Shown here: piece by piece, positions 1 to 7,694 of the stretch | Numbering within the stretch: the stretch's first letter is position 1 | How the letters are laid out: each line of letters begins with the position of its first letter | IMG/VR virus record: IMGVR_UViG_3300047300_000469 | Span: 1-30,832 of that record | Length of the DNA: 30,832 nt | From: a virus | Reading direction: 5' to 3' (one strand) | Notes under the pieces: generated by a model | What the model saw: only the letters and a program-made list of their open reading frames with translations | Told to the model about the DNA's origin: nothing | Database searches by the model: none | Position numbers and translations under genes: made by a program

Positions 1-2
1 TG

Positions 3-8
3 TATAAT
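3..8 (+). promoter_or_regulatory. Possible -10 box (TATAAT) at window edge
   Basis: A perfect TATAAT hexamer lies at the extreme left edge. Any -35 box would be outside the window, so this is only half a promoter. A start near position 15 would give a short transcript ending at the weak terminator-like hairpin around 72-117, upstream of the promoter that serves the primase gene. It could equally be chance. Confidence 0.22.
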
Positions 9-44
9 GGTTTCTACTAGGGGAGAGTAGTTAAGTCACTCCTC

Positions 45-55
45 CTATTTTACCC
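45..55. repeat. 11-bp intergenic motif CTATTTTACCC, copy 1
   Basis: The same 11-mer occurs at 27546-27556, in one of the few other sizeable gene-free gaps. In both places a GGAGAGTAG 9-mer lies within about 25 bp, but on opposite sides of the motif. Read on the - strand it is GGGTAAAATAG, which contains a -10-like TAAAAT. It may be a regulator site or promoter element; chance is not excluded. Confidence 0.25.
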
Positions 56-71
56 TATATATGGGGATCCC

Positions 72-117
72 ATTTGGTGGGTCTAGCCGTTAAGTTGGTC
101 ACCTTCCCAAATTTTTT
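72..117 (+). terminator. Weak intrinsic-terminator-like hairpin
   Basis: ATTTGG (72-77) can pair with CCAAAT (107-112), and the stem runs straight into a T tract at 112-117. The loop is long and the inner stem has a mismatch and GU pairs, so it is weak. It lies before the promoter at 138-165 and could stop + strand transcripts entering from the left. Confidence 0.28.
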
Positions 118-137
118 AGCATCTTTCGCGATTTAAT

Positions 138-165
138 TTGCATTCGCTGACGAAAGGTGTATGCT
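138..165 (+). promoter_or_regulatory. Putative promoter for primase-helicase block
   Basis: TTGCAT (138-143) and TATGCT (160-165) are separated by 16 bp, a plausible sigma70-type arrangement. Transcription would start near 172 and read the leader ORF at 187 and then the primase-helicase. It is the best promoter candidate on the + strand in this window. No operator was recognised beside it. Confidence 0.42.
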
Positions 166-186
166 GTAAAAAGATTTGGAGAAATT

Positions 187-228
187 ATGCACACAACACT
201 AGTTATTTTTAATGGAGTGCTGGTCTAA
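187..228 (+). CDS. 13-codon leader peptide ORF, TAATG-coupled to primase
   Basis: ATG at 187 is preceded by GGAG at 178-181 with 5-nt spacing, a good ribosome binding site. The ORF runs 13 codons (MHTTLVIFNGVLV) and its TAA shares one base with the ATG of the primase gene (TAATG, 226-230). The same TAATG junction joins at least six other gene pairs in this window, which supports it as a real translational coupling device. The peptide has no recognisable domain. The primase also has its own GGAG at 214-217, so the leader may tune rather than enable its translation. The ORF is short enough to be chance. Confidence 0.33.
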   Translation: MHTTLVIFNGVLV

Positions 229-2921
229 TGGCTGGCTGGGGAGACGCAGACGGTCGTCTAATGCCAGGAGCTGAGTGGTACGCTAACCATGGGTGGCACA
301 TTCTTCCAGTTCACGGCATAGATCGTACTGGGCTATGTACTTGCGGTAGGGAGCACACTGACCCTAAAGAGAAGGGTAAGCACCCAGCTTCCGCGCAGGG
401 TCAGAAGGATGCAACTACTGATATCAATACCATCAGATCCTGGTGGGAGGAGAATCCTCACTACAATATCGGCGTATTCGCCAAGCCATCTGGTTTTTTT
501 GTAATTGATATTGATCCCCGTAATGGTGGAGATAAATCTATACTTAAGCTGGAGGAACGCGCTCTAGGCGAGCTACCAGCCACCGTAGAAGCTGTAACAG
601 GTGAATACAACACCGACACTGGGCCTAAACGCGGTAGACACCTAATCTATAGATGCTCACCTGACGAGAAATTTATTGCAAACTTTAATAAAGAAGGTTT
701 GCCTGGCATCGACGTAAAGCACAATGGCTACATTCTTATAGCCCCGTCTCGTCACTTCTCTGGCCACTGCTATGAGTGGGAGCCAGGACACGCTCCCTGG
801 GAGATGGAGATTGCCGAAGCACCAGAAGAGCTACTCAGTGTTATTAGATCAAAAACTCTAAAAAAGTCGAGCGGAATTTCTGGAACTGGGTACGCAACAT
901 CCGACTGGGAGTTCTTACGCGAGCTTGATTTCGGAGATAAAGGTAAGCTCGACATCGATAGCATCCTTGCCGATGGAATCGACGAGGGTGGACGTGCAGT
1001 TGGCCTATATCAGCTAGCATGCGCCCTAGCAAATAAGCACGGAACAGACTTATCTGGCAGAACTGCTGTAGAAGCAATGATGCTTAAGTTTAATGCTGAA
1101 ATGGTTAGACCGCCGATGGATATCGAAGGCCCTAACTCGATCTTGATGCATACTCGTCGAGCAATTGACTTCGTAGCCAATAACCCCATATGGGACAAGT
1201 GGTGGGAGGGCTTAAAAGAGTATGTACCAGAAAATGGCATGGACTGGGCAAAAAATGCCGAGGCTAATTTCCTAAAAGCACCTAGTGTAGCTAATGCGTT
1301 CAACTACAGTGGATCATCCGATGAACAGGATTTCACTGGAAACTACCAGACCCTAGACTTGTCATCATCATCGCAAGTCGGTGATCAAGTTGCAGTTCTA
1401 GCTGCTAAAGGTAGGTCGATCCAGGATATTGCTTTAGGTGGAAATCTAGATCTCCCCAAAGACGTAGATGCTCTTAGTGAAGAAGCTGGTGGACGACCAG
1501 GATCACGAAGTTTGACCGATGTCGGTAACGGCCGTCGTCTAATTGATGCCTTTGGGTCAAGCATTCGCTACACTTCCAATGTTGGATGGTTTGTCTGGAA
1601 TGGCAACTATTGGCGTCCAGATAAGGAATCCGCTGAGATTAAAGAACTGTGTAAGTCAGTCTCTACTGTAATTGCTAGAGAAGCTGCCATGCTCAAATCG
1701 TTGGATGATCCTCGTGGACCAGAGATTGTAAAGTGGGCAAATCAAGCCAAGTCAAATGGACGAATCAATGCAATGTTAGAGCAGGCTACATCAGACAGCC
1801 GCGTCCAAGTAGACGTGGAAGAGTGGGACAAAAACCCATACCTGTTGGGTGTAAAAAATGGTGTCGTAGATTTGAAAACTGGCAAGCTTAGCCAGGGAGA
1901 TATAGAGTCCCACATCACTCGTGTATCTCCTATTGCCTATACCCAAGGGATTCGCGACATCAGATGGGAGACGTTCCTACTAGAGGCAGTCAATGGCGAT
2001 AGGGAATATCTGGATTGGCTACAGAAAGCAGTAGGGTATACCGCTACGGGATTGACTAACCAAGACTACGTATTTCTAATTTATGGCCCACCAGGATCTG
2101 GTAAGAATACCTTCATCGAAACTATTTTTGAAGCTCTTGGTAAGGCTCAGCATGCCTGGGCGCTTGACTCAAATGTACTAGCACTCGGAGATCGAGTCAG
2201 TGCGTCTGACGAATATCATATGGCTGAGCTTCGTGGACGCCGCATGATTTGGGTAGACGAGCTACCCGAGTCAGAGCGCATCAAGGAGAATCAAGTAAAG
2301 AAGCTAACTGGTTCTGGAACCATTCAGGGTCGATCTCCTGGTGAACGCCCTATCCAGTTCACGTCTACTGGAAAGCTTTGGATCTCGACTAACCACCGAC
2401 CTATCATTACCGACGAGGCTATGTGGCGTCGTCTTCTCCCTATCCCATTGACTAACAAGCCAGCAAAGCCAGACCCAGGGTTGAAGAAGTATCTAGCGGA
2501 CCCAGAGGGAGCTTTGCCAGCGGTATTAGCGTGGATTGTCGAAGGAGCTGTCAAGTACCTAGCATCTAGTTTGGACAACCCACTCGAGATGTGCGGAGTA
2601 GTTCGGGATGCCCATGAGGTTTACCGAAAGAATGAAGACCGAATTGGTGCATTCCTAGATGAAGAAACTATCGCTAATCCAGCTAGTGACATGAAGATGA
2701 CGGATCTATATAAGCGCTACAAGAACTGGAGCGAGTCTCGTGGAGAGCGTAACTTGACACAAATTGCATTCCACAGAAAGCTGTCTGATAGAGGTATGGA
2801 AGTTCTTGGTGCAGGTAACCGAGCTATTCTTAGCGGTATATCTCTAGCACCTCATGAAGTATCAGCTTCCCAGTCCCCCGACTTTGCGTCAGCAGCTAGA
2901 TTTTCTACTGTAAATTTCTAA
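228..2921 (+). CDS. Bifunctional primase-polymerase / SF3 helicase
   Basis: A large replication protein that probably makes primers and unwinds DNA at the phage fork. The N-terminal part (about residues 15-210) resembles the bifunctional primase/polymerase (prim-pol) domain: an HGWHILPVHG start, a Cys/His-rich CTCGREH segment followed by GKHP, the acidic pair in FVIDIDP (D94, D96) and a GRHLIYR strand. The C-terminal part is a D5/P4-type SF3 helicase with Walker A GPPGSGKNT (620-628), Walker B MIWVDE (673-678) and the STNHRP sensor region downstream. About 400 residues of linker and D5_N-like region lie between. The length of 897 aa is normal for such fusions. The ATG at 228 fits the domain start and has GGAG ten bases upstream. 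It heads the only + strand block; the other replication genes are on the - strand. Confidence 0.9.
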   Translation: MAGWGDADGRLMPGAEWYANHGWHILPVHGIDRTGLCTCGREHTDPKEKGKHPASAQGQKDATTDINTIRSWWEENPHYNIGVFAKPSGFFVIDIDPRNGGDKSILKLEERALGELPATVEAVTGEYNTDTGPKRGRHLIYRCSPDEKFIANFNKEGLPGIDVKHNGYILIAPSRHFSGHCYEWEPGHAPWEMEIAEAPEELLSVIRSKTLKKSSGISGTGYATSDWEFLRELDFGDKGKLDIDSILADGIDEGGRAVGLYQLACALANKHGTDLSGRTAVEAMMLKFNAEMVRPPMDIEGPNSILMHTRRAIDFVANNPIWDKWWEGLKEYVPENGMDWAKNAEANFLKAPSVANAFNYSGSSDEQDFTGNYQTLDLSSSSQVGDQVAVLAAKGRSIQDIALGGNLDLPKDVDALSEEAGGRPGSRSLTDVGNGRRLIDAFGSSIRYTSNVGWFVWNGNYWRPDKESAEIKELCKSVSTVIAREAAMLKSLDDPRGPEIVKWANQAKSNGRINAMLEQATSDSRVQVDVEEWDKNPYLLGVKNGVVDLKTGKLSQGDIESHITRVSPIAYTQGIRDIRWETFLLEAVNGDREYLDWLQKAVGYTATGLTNQDYVFLIYGPPGSGKNTFIETIFEALGKAQHAWALDSNVLALGDRVSASDEYHMAELRGRRMIWVDELPESERIKENQVKKLTGSGTIQGRSPGERPIQFTSTGKLWISTNHRPIITDEAMWRRLLPIPLTNKPAKPDPGLKKYLADPEGALPAVLAWIVEGAVKYLASSLDNPLEMCGVVRDAHEVYRKNEDRIGAFLDEETIANPASDMKMTDLYKRYKNWSESRGERNLTQIAFHRKLSDRGMEVLGAGNRAILSGISLAPHEVSASQSPDFASAARFSTVNF

Positions 2922-2943
2922 ACTATAGGGTAGGATATAGACT

Positions 2944-3732
2944 ATGAAAATTTTTATTGCAACTCCAATGTATGGTGGAATCGCTAAAAGTAACTACACT
3001 ATTTCTTTGCAAAATTTGTTAATCCAGCTGTCTCAGCGGGGGCACACCGTGCAAACCACTACTGTAGGTAACGAGAGTCTTATAACTAGAGCTAGAAATA
3101 CATTAGCTCATAAGTTTATGAAATCTGACTTTGATGCCCTACTATTCATCGATGCAGATCATGGATGGAACGCGGATGATGTAGTAAAAATGATTGAATG
3201 CGGCAAGGACTTTATTGGAGCCGTATACCCTATGAAGGGTATTAACTGGAACAATGTGCGCGCTGCAGCTCTACAAGGTCGGGAAAATCTAGAACTCTAT
3301 TCTGGAAGCTTTGCAGCTAATTTCACCGACGACCCTCAGGACGTTGACCCCAATAAGCCATTGAAGATGAAAGATATCGGAACTGGCATGATGTTCTTGA
3401 CCCGCAAGGTGTTCGAGGATTTGAAGCCAATCTGTGAGACTTACATCAATAACAACATTGGAAACACTGGCATAGAGTACGGTGAAGAGGTTACCGAATA
3501 CTTTAAGACGTTCATTGATAATGGCATCTTATTGTCAGAAGACTATGCGCTATGTAGGATGTGGCAGTCACTGGGAAATGATGTCTATGCCGCCCCGTGG
3601 GTACGCATTACTCACTCTGGAGATTACAATTTTTCTGGGCAATTATTAGCTACTTTAGACCTACTAAATAGTGCTGGCGTGGAAGGTAAGTCTAGCTCGG
3701 CTGAGACTACGCCAGTACCTGAGTCCGAGTAG
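2944..3732 (+). CDS. GT-A type glycosyltransferase
   Basis: Predicted cytoplasmic sugar transferase of 262 aa. The N-terminus (MKIFIATPMYGG) is a typical first strand of a nucleotide-sugar-binding GT-A fold. The LLFIDADHGW segment carries a D-A-D motif at residues 70-72 that normally binds the metal and nucleotide sugar. Later segments (GTGMMFLTRKVFEDL and LSEDYALCRMW) resemble the acceptor and catalytic region of GT2-like phage enzymes, with an ED pair near residue 200. No signal peptide or membrane segment is seen. It lies 22 nt after the primase gene with AGGA upstream of its ATG. The acceptor is unknown: virion protein, host surface polymer and modified DNA base are all possible. It is one of four unlike glycosyltransferases in the window. 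Confidence 0.75.
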   Translation: MKIFIATPMYGGIAKSNYTISLQNLLIQLSQRGHTVQTTTVGNESLITRARNTLAHKFMKSDFDALLFIDADHGWNADDVVKMIECGKDFIGAVYPMKGINWNNVRAAALQGRENLELYSGSFAANFTDDPQDVDPNKPLKMKDIGTGMMFLTRKVFEDLKPICETYINNNIGNTGIEYGEEVTEYFKTFIDNGILLSEDYALCRMWQSLGNDVYAAPWVRITHSGDYNFSGQLLATLDLLNSAGVEGKSSSAETTPVPESE

Positions 3733-3745
3733 GCTGGTCGCAATT

Positions 3746-4024
3746 ATGGCACTAGCATCTAAACTAGCTAAAGCTAATCAAGCGTATAGACGAACTTTTC
3801 TATGCAAGTTAATGCAAGTAACTTTAGACCCATCGCTCTCCGATGACGATAGGTCAGCACTATTGGCTATAATTAATTCAAAAGCATTTGACGCCGATCA
3901 CGTGCCGAATAACCGACTCGCGCAGGCCCTGCGTGAAGAAGGATTTGATGTAAGTTCTAGTGCAGTAGATCGCCACAGACGAGGCGACTGCTCATGTAAT
4001 AGAATTTCAAAGGGAGACCAATGA
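3746..4024 (+). CDS. Small HTH-like protein
   Basis: A 92-residue basic, helical protein. The C-terminal half reads as a helix-turn-helix (NRLAQALREEGFDVSSSAVD) followed by RHRRGDCSC, a pattern I associate with small actinophage proteins of presumed DNA-binding role. The two cysteines near the end (CSC) could bind metal or be incidental. The frame is open upstream to 3671, but the ATG at 3746 avoids a long overlap with the glycosyltransferase and begins a natural helix; its Shine-Dalgarno is weak. Its TGA overlaps the ATG of the next gene (ATGA at 4021-4024), so it is probably translated together with the metallophosphoesterase. Function unproven. Confidence 0.6.
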   Translation: MALASKLAKANQAYRRTFLCKLMQVTLDPSLSDDDRSALLAIINSKAFDADHVPNNRLAQALREEGFDVSSSAVDRHRRGDCSCNRISKGDQ

Positions 4025-5220
4025 GCTTATCCGATAAACTAGAAAAGCTAAGAATGCCTGGACAAAGTGGTTCCGACGTTAGAATAACTAAGACACCAGA
4101 GGACTGGCGTCCTAGGATGGACTTAGATACCCTAAAGGGAGGGTTTGTTGTAGGCTCCCCTAGAGCAGCAGGGGGATCTGTAGATGCTTCTTCTATCCTA
4201 GACGAGTTCGGACTGAGCGCAGAAGAATGGTCAGTCACGTCAATGAGACGTGGAAAATGGCAGAAATACGATGGCGAGTGGCTGGAGTCTATTAGAGTAA
4301 ACCTCGCCCCGACTGGTATAGCCATTAACGATAACCTAGACTTAGAAGCGCTAGCTGACCACATAAAAAAGTGGAAGCCAGCTAAGGGCATAAAGAAGTC
4401 TACTGGATCTGGCTCATTTTTAATTGCCGCCGCTGATCAGCAGATCGGTAAAAAGGCAAACGGAAACGGTACCGAGCAAGCAATCGATCGAATTTTAGGA
4501 TTGACAGAGCGAGCTGTACATAAATTTGAAAGCTACAAAAAGGCTGGTGTAGCCCCTGGATCGATCACGTTAGCACTACTGGGAGATCACGTAGAGGGGA
4601 ACGTAAGTCAGGGAGGTAGACTTCAGGGATTAGCTGCCTCGGACTTAGGTCTAACTGAGCAGACAAGAGTAGCACGACGACTCCTACTAGCTCAGATTAA
4701 GGCTCTAGCCCCACTAGTAGATCGACTAATTGTCCCAGTAATTAACGGAAACCACGATGAGGTAACTCGTCAAGTTGCTGCGGATCCAGCCGATGGTTGG
4801 AACGTAGAGATTGCATCGGCAGTTCAGGATATATGCGCTGAAAACCCAGAATTGGCTCACGTGGAGTTTCGTTACCCTAGCTCAGGGCACCAGACTCTTA
4901 CTGTAGACATCGACGGTACAATGCTAGGACTGTTTCACGGCCATCAGGCTAATCAGAACAATGTTATGAAGTACCTATCTCAGCAAGCAGCTGGTAAGAC
5001 AGCGTTAGGCGGAGCAGATGTGTGGATTTCTGGGCACTTCCACAACTTCCGCACTATGGATATTGCCGATAGATTGTGGCTACAGGCTCCTACCACTGAC
5101 CCAGGTAGCGAGTGGTTCCGTGATCGTGCTGGCATGGAATCGAAGCCAGGATTGTTGACTATGATTATAGGTGGCGACTTCGAGCCACGAGAACATATTA
5201 GTGTATTGGCGGTTAAATAG
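4021..5220 (+). CDS. MRE11-like calcineurin-type metallophosphoesterase
   Basis: Predicted metal-dependent phosphoesterase, probably a nuclease acting on phage or host DNA. The calcineurin-like motifs appear in order: ADQQIGK (D139, Q141), LLGD (188-189), NGNHDE (242-247), HGH (306-308) and SGHFH (337-341). The first motif has D-x-Q where most of the superfamily has D-x-H; I recall D-x-Q as usual in related actinophage proteins, so it is probably a family trait. The first about 130 residues are an extra domain without a motif I recognise. The ATG has GGGAG five bases upstream and overlaps the previous stop. The TAG overlaps the GTG of the next gene. MRE11-like nuclease is the usual phage label, but the substrate cannot be read from sequence. 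Confidence 0.82.
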   Translation: MSLSDKLEKLRMPGQSGSDVRITKTPEDWRPRMDLDTLKGGFVVGSPRAAGGSVDASSILDEFGLSAEEWSVTSMRRGKWQKYDGEWLESIRVNLAPTGIAINDNLDLEALADHIKKWKPAKGIKKSTGSGSFLIAAADQQIGKKANGNGTEQAIDRILGLTERAVHKFESYKKAGVAPGSITLALLGDHVEGNVSQGGRLQGLAASDLGLTEQTRVARRLLLAQIKALAPLVDRLIVPVINGNHDEVTRQVAADPADGWNVEIASAVQDICAENPELAHVEFRYPSSGHQTLTVDIDGTMLGLFHGHQANQNNVMKYLSQQAAGKTALGGADVWISGHFHNFRTMDIADRLWLQAPTTDPGSEWFRDRAGMESKPGLLTMIIGGDFEPREHISVLAVK

Positions 5221-5435
5221 TGTCTAAGAGAGATTCTTCTAGCAAGACTCTAGCAAAAACTATCAGCTGGGAAATTTTCCACATGATTGTTGTTGCTGGC
5301 ATCTTATATGCTTTCACTGGAGAGTGGGAGTACGCTGGGCTTGGAGCCATTCTATATGTGACCTTAGAGTCACTGGGCTACTATGTCCACGAGCGTATCT
5401 GGGTGCGATTCAACTGGTTCTCTAAGAAGAAATGA
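5220..5435 (+). CDS. DUF2061 small membrane protein
   Basis: A 71-residue protein with two predicted membrane helices, about residues 15-33 (around IFHMIVVAGILYAF) and 38-56 (around YAGLGAILYVTLESLGYYV), followed by a short basic tail. The SSKTLAKTISWEIFH start and the YYVHERIW segment match the DUF2061 pattern. The start is GTG and overlaps the metallophosphoesterase stop (TAGTG); its stop overlaps the next ATG (ATGA). It is therefore locked into the same translated unit as a nuclease-like enzyme and a glycosyltransferase. Function unknown. A role in membrane-associated sugar transfer or host envelope change is conceivable from context only. Confidence 0.8.
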   Translation: MSKRDSSSKTLAKTISWEIFHMIVVAGILYAFTGEWEYAGLGAILYVTLESLGYYVHERIWVRFNWFSKKK

Positions 5436-6487
5436 AAATAGCTGTCTACACAATTGCGCTGAATGAGGAGCAATTTGTAGAAAGATGGTACAAAAGTGCA
5501 AAAGACGCTGACTATCTCTTAATTGCAGATACAGGTAGTACAGATAGTACCGTCAAAACTGCAAAAAAGCTCGGAATCAATGTAATTAATATAACCGTGC
5601 GGCCTTGGCGTTTTGATGATGCACGCAATGCTTCGCTTGCAGCTCTCCCAGCCGACATCGATATGTGCGTACAGCTAGATATGGACGAGGTACTTCTGCC
5701 AGGCTGGCGAGATGAAATTGAAAACGCCCTTAAGCAGGGTGCAACACGAATTCGCTACAACTATACCTGGAACTGGAAAGATGCAGCTGAGACAATTCCT
5801 GCAACTACGTTTGCAGGAGACAAGATTCACGCTAGACATGGATACAGGTGGAAGCACCCAGTACACGAGGTAATAGTTCCTTACGGGACTACTGTAGAAA
5901 AGCAGATATGGACACAACTCAGCTTGCACCACCACCCAGATAATACAAAGTCTAGGGGCCAGTACTTACCGCTTCTTAAGTTATCTACTCAAGAAGACCC
6001 CTTTGACGATAGAAATGCGTATTATTACGCTAGAGAGTTGTTCTTTTACGGTAAGTATGATGAAGCGGCTGCAGAGTTTAAGAGACATTTAAGCTTGCCC
6101 AAAGCCACTTGGGCCCCAGAAAGAGCCGCCTCCATGAGATACCTGGCAAAGATAGAAGTAGATAGAGCTGAAGACTGGCTGCTTAAGGCGATCAAAGAGG
6201 CACCAGGCAGGAGAGAGGCTCTAGTTGAGCTAGCTCAACTCCAATACAATAATCAAGCCTGGGGGGGCTGCTTCCACTTTGCAAAGAAAGCTCTAGAGAT
6301 CGAGACTAAGCCAATGGACTTTTTATGCGAAGATTTCGCATGGGGATACCTTCCATGGGATCTAGCTGCAATCGCTAGCTACTACTCTGGTGATAGGGAA
6401 GACGCCCTTACTTATGGCAAAAAGGCTCTTGAGCTAGATCCAGAGAATAAGAGACTCCAAGAAAATATGAAGTTTTACGAAAATTAG
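5432..6487 (+). CDS. GT2 glycosyltransferase with C-terminal TPR repeats
   Basis: Predicted two-domain protein of 351 aa. Residues 1-190 are a family 2 GT-A transferase: ALNEEQF (NEE at 11-13), IADTGSTDST (31-40) and the D-x-D motif DMDE (83-86), with HHHPDNTK later in the domain. Residues about 195-350 are helical repeats of TPR type (YYARELFFYGKYDEAAAEFKRHL; AKKALEIE; GKKALELDPEN). The same plan is seen in small glycosyltransferases that modify peptides or proteins, where TPRs hold the acceptor, so protein glycosylation is a reasonable guess. The ATG overlaps the DUF2061 stop. The TAG overlaps the stop of the opposite-strand glycosyltransferase by 4 nt, so no terminator separates them. Confidence 0.82.
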   Translation: MKIAVYTIALNEEQFVERWYKSAKDADYLLIADTGSTDSTVKTAKKLGINVINITVRPWRFDDARNASLAALPADIDMCVQLDMDEVLLPGWRDEIENALKQGATRIRYNYTWNWKDAAETIPATTFAGDKIHARHGYRWKHPVHEVIVPYGTTVEKQIWTQLSLHHHPDNTKSRGQYLPLLKLSTQEDPFDDRNAYYYARELFFYGKYDEAAAEFKRHLSLPKATWAPERAASMRYLAKIEVDRAEDWLLKAIKEAPGRREALVELAQLQYNNQAWGGCFHFAKKALEIETKPMDFLCEDFAWGYLPWDLAAIASYYSGDREDALTYGKKALELDPENKRLQENMKFYEN

Positions 6488-7242
6488 ATGTAAATATCTC
6501 TGTCTAGCCACATTTGGTAGTAGTCAGATTTAGCCTGGTACCCAGATGGCATCTCTTTTGATACATCAGCATCAAATGCTCTTCGTCTAGCAAACTCTAA
6601 CGAATTAGGAAATCTGGGTGTGTTGAACCCATAAACTGGTTGATTATCCTCTACCCAAGACTCGCCTATGGCATACCGATGTGACATGTGCTGAAGCTGG
6701 TCTAGGGCTATAGACTCCCCTAATGCTAGAGGTCCAGATACGTAGAAAGGGTGGCGACCATATTTCCCTTTGAGAACTCGATCAACCACTAGATCAATGA
6801 CAGTTTTTAGTAGACTGTCTCCAGGAGATTTTACCCAAAAAAGAGTATTAGCAGTAGTAAATACCGAATTTCCTGGCTCTATTTGTATATCCCTGAAAAA
6901 TATTAATTCTGTTTCTTCGCTCAGTGAGCCTACCCAGTCCATCTTAGATATGGAGACAGTCAGATCAAAATACCAGCCACCATAGATATATAAAATACAG
7001 TATCTAGCTAAGTCTGCTTTAAACGCCAGTGGTTTAAGTTTATTGAAGGCTTCTAATACAGGAGGATCAAAGAAATTTTTTAACAAATATACGACATCAT
7101 CCATTACCCATAGTCGATGCCGACCAGTGCTAGCCTTTCTGATATCCAGTATTCTTCTATCAGGGACTCTATCTACTTCACCATCTACTAGAAGTATTTG
7201 ATGTATTAGTGACTGTCGGATAGCGCTTTGTATATCTGTCAC
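6484..7242 (-). CDS. GT32-like glycosyltransferase, degenerate D-x-D
   Basis: A 252-residue protein with the GT32 (sugar-binding DXD) pattern: an early SLIHQILL segment, then FKADLARYCILYIYGGWYFD around residues 74-93. In the family this ends in Y-x-D-x-D; here it reads YFDLT (D93, T95), so the second acidic residue is lost. It may be inactive, or use a nearby acid. The GTG start at 7242 overlaps the WhiB stop (GTGA) and leaves the conserved IHQ segment where the family expects it, so the start is well supported. Being coupled to a WhiB-like gene suggests shared expression. Its stop lies inside the end of the convergent GT2 gene. Confidence 0.72.
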   Translation of the reverse strand: MTDIQSAIRQSLIHQILLVDGEVDRVPDRRILDIRKASTGRHRLWVMDDVVYLLKNFFDPPVLEAFNKLKPLAFKADLARYCILYIYGGWYFDLTVSISKMDWVGSLSEETELIFFRDIQIEPGNSVFTTANTLFWVKSPGDSLLKTVIDLVVDRVLKGKYGRHPFYVSGPLALGESIALDQLQHMSHRYAIGESWVEDNQPVYGFNTPRFPNSLEFARRRAFDADVSKEMPSGYQAKSDYYQMWLDRDIYI

Positions 7243-7694
7243 TTCGAGTTTTTTCTCTGAGAATGATAAACATCCACGGCATTGGCACTAGTTCGACTTT
7301 GCCACGTAAACTTGCAATCCAGGCATGTAACTATACGCATGGTGGCCCACCTGCCGCCGTCAGGTCTTTCGACGGTATCAGTAGATAAGCTACTAGTCTT
7401 TGCCCTACAATTAGGGCACAATGGGAATCGTTTGTATCGCATCTCTTGCCCATCCCAGTTCACTGACAAGGTATTTCTAATCTTTTTAGAGTCCAACCCT
7501 CCCCAAATACCGTTAAGTTGCTTATTGTCTAGTGCCCACTTAATACATTCTTGTCTAACGGGGCATATAGCGCATAGCTTCTTTGCTTCCCACTGCTGAG
7601 ATGCCTTATTAGAGAAGAAATTATCTATTTTGTCAGAGTTCTCTAGCTTACCGCATTCAGAATCTTCATGCCAATCTGGACCATCAAAAAACAT
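7239..7694 (-). CDS. WhiB-like regulator with C-terminal zinc ribbon
   Basis: Transcription factor of the actinobacteria-specific WhiB (Wbl) family. With the ATG at 7694 (GAGG just upstream), the iron-sulphur cysteines are C14, C41, C44 and C50 (C-x26-C-x2-C-x5-C), followed by WAL and the family turn GIWGG at 62-66. After the Wbl core it continues for about 80 residues with a second set, C93-x2-C96 and C124-x2-C127, spaced like a zinc ribbon. Wbl proteins seen in phages are usually short, so this fusion is unusual. A longer frame starts at TTG 7721, but that start has no good ribosome site and a 38-nt overlap. Wbl proteins act with the host primary sigma factor, so it may redirect host or phage promoters. 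It overlaps the next gene by GTGA. Confidence 0.85.
   Translation of the reverse strand: MFFDGPDWHEDSECGKLENSDKIDNFFSNKASQQWEAKKLCAICPVRQECIKWALDNKQLNGIWGGLDSKKIRNTLSVNWDGQEMRYKRFPLCPNCRAKTSSLSTDTVERPDGGRWATMRIVTCLDCKFTWQSRTSANAVDVYHSQRKNSK

Noticed and set aside
3957-4391. 144-codon - strand ORF over the start of the metallophosphoesterase
   Set aside because: The + strand gene has clear motifs and a coupled start; the shadow reading has no recognised pattern.
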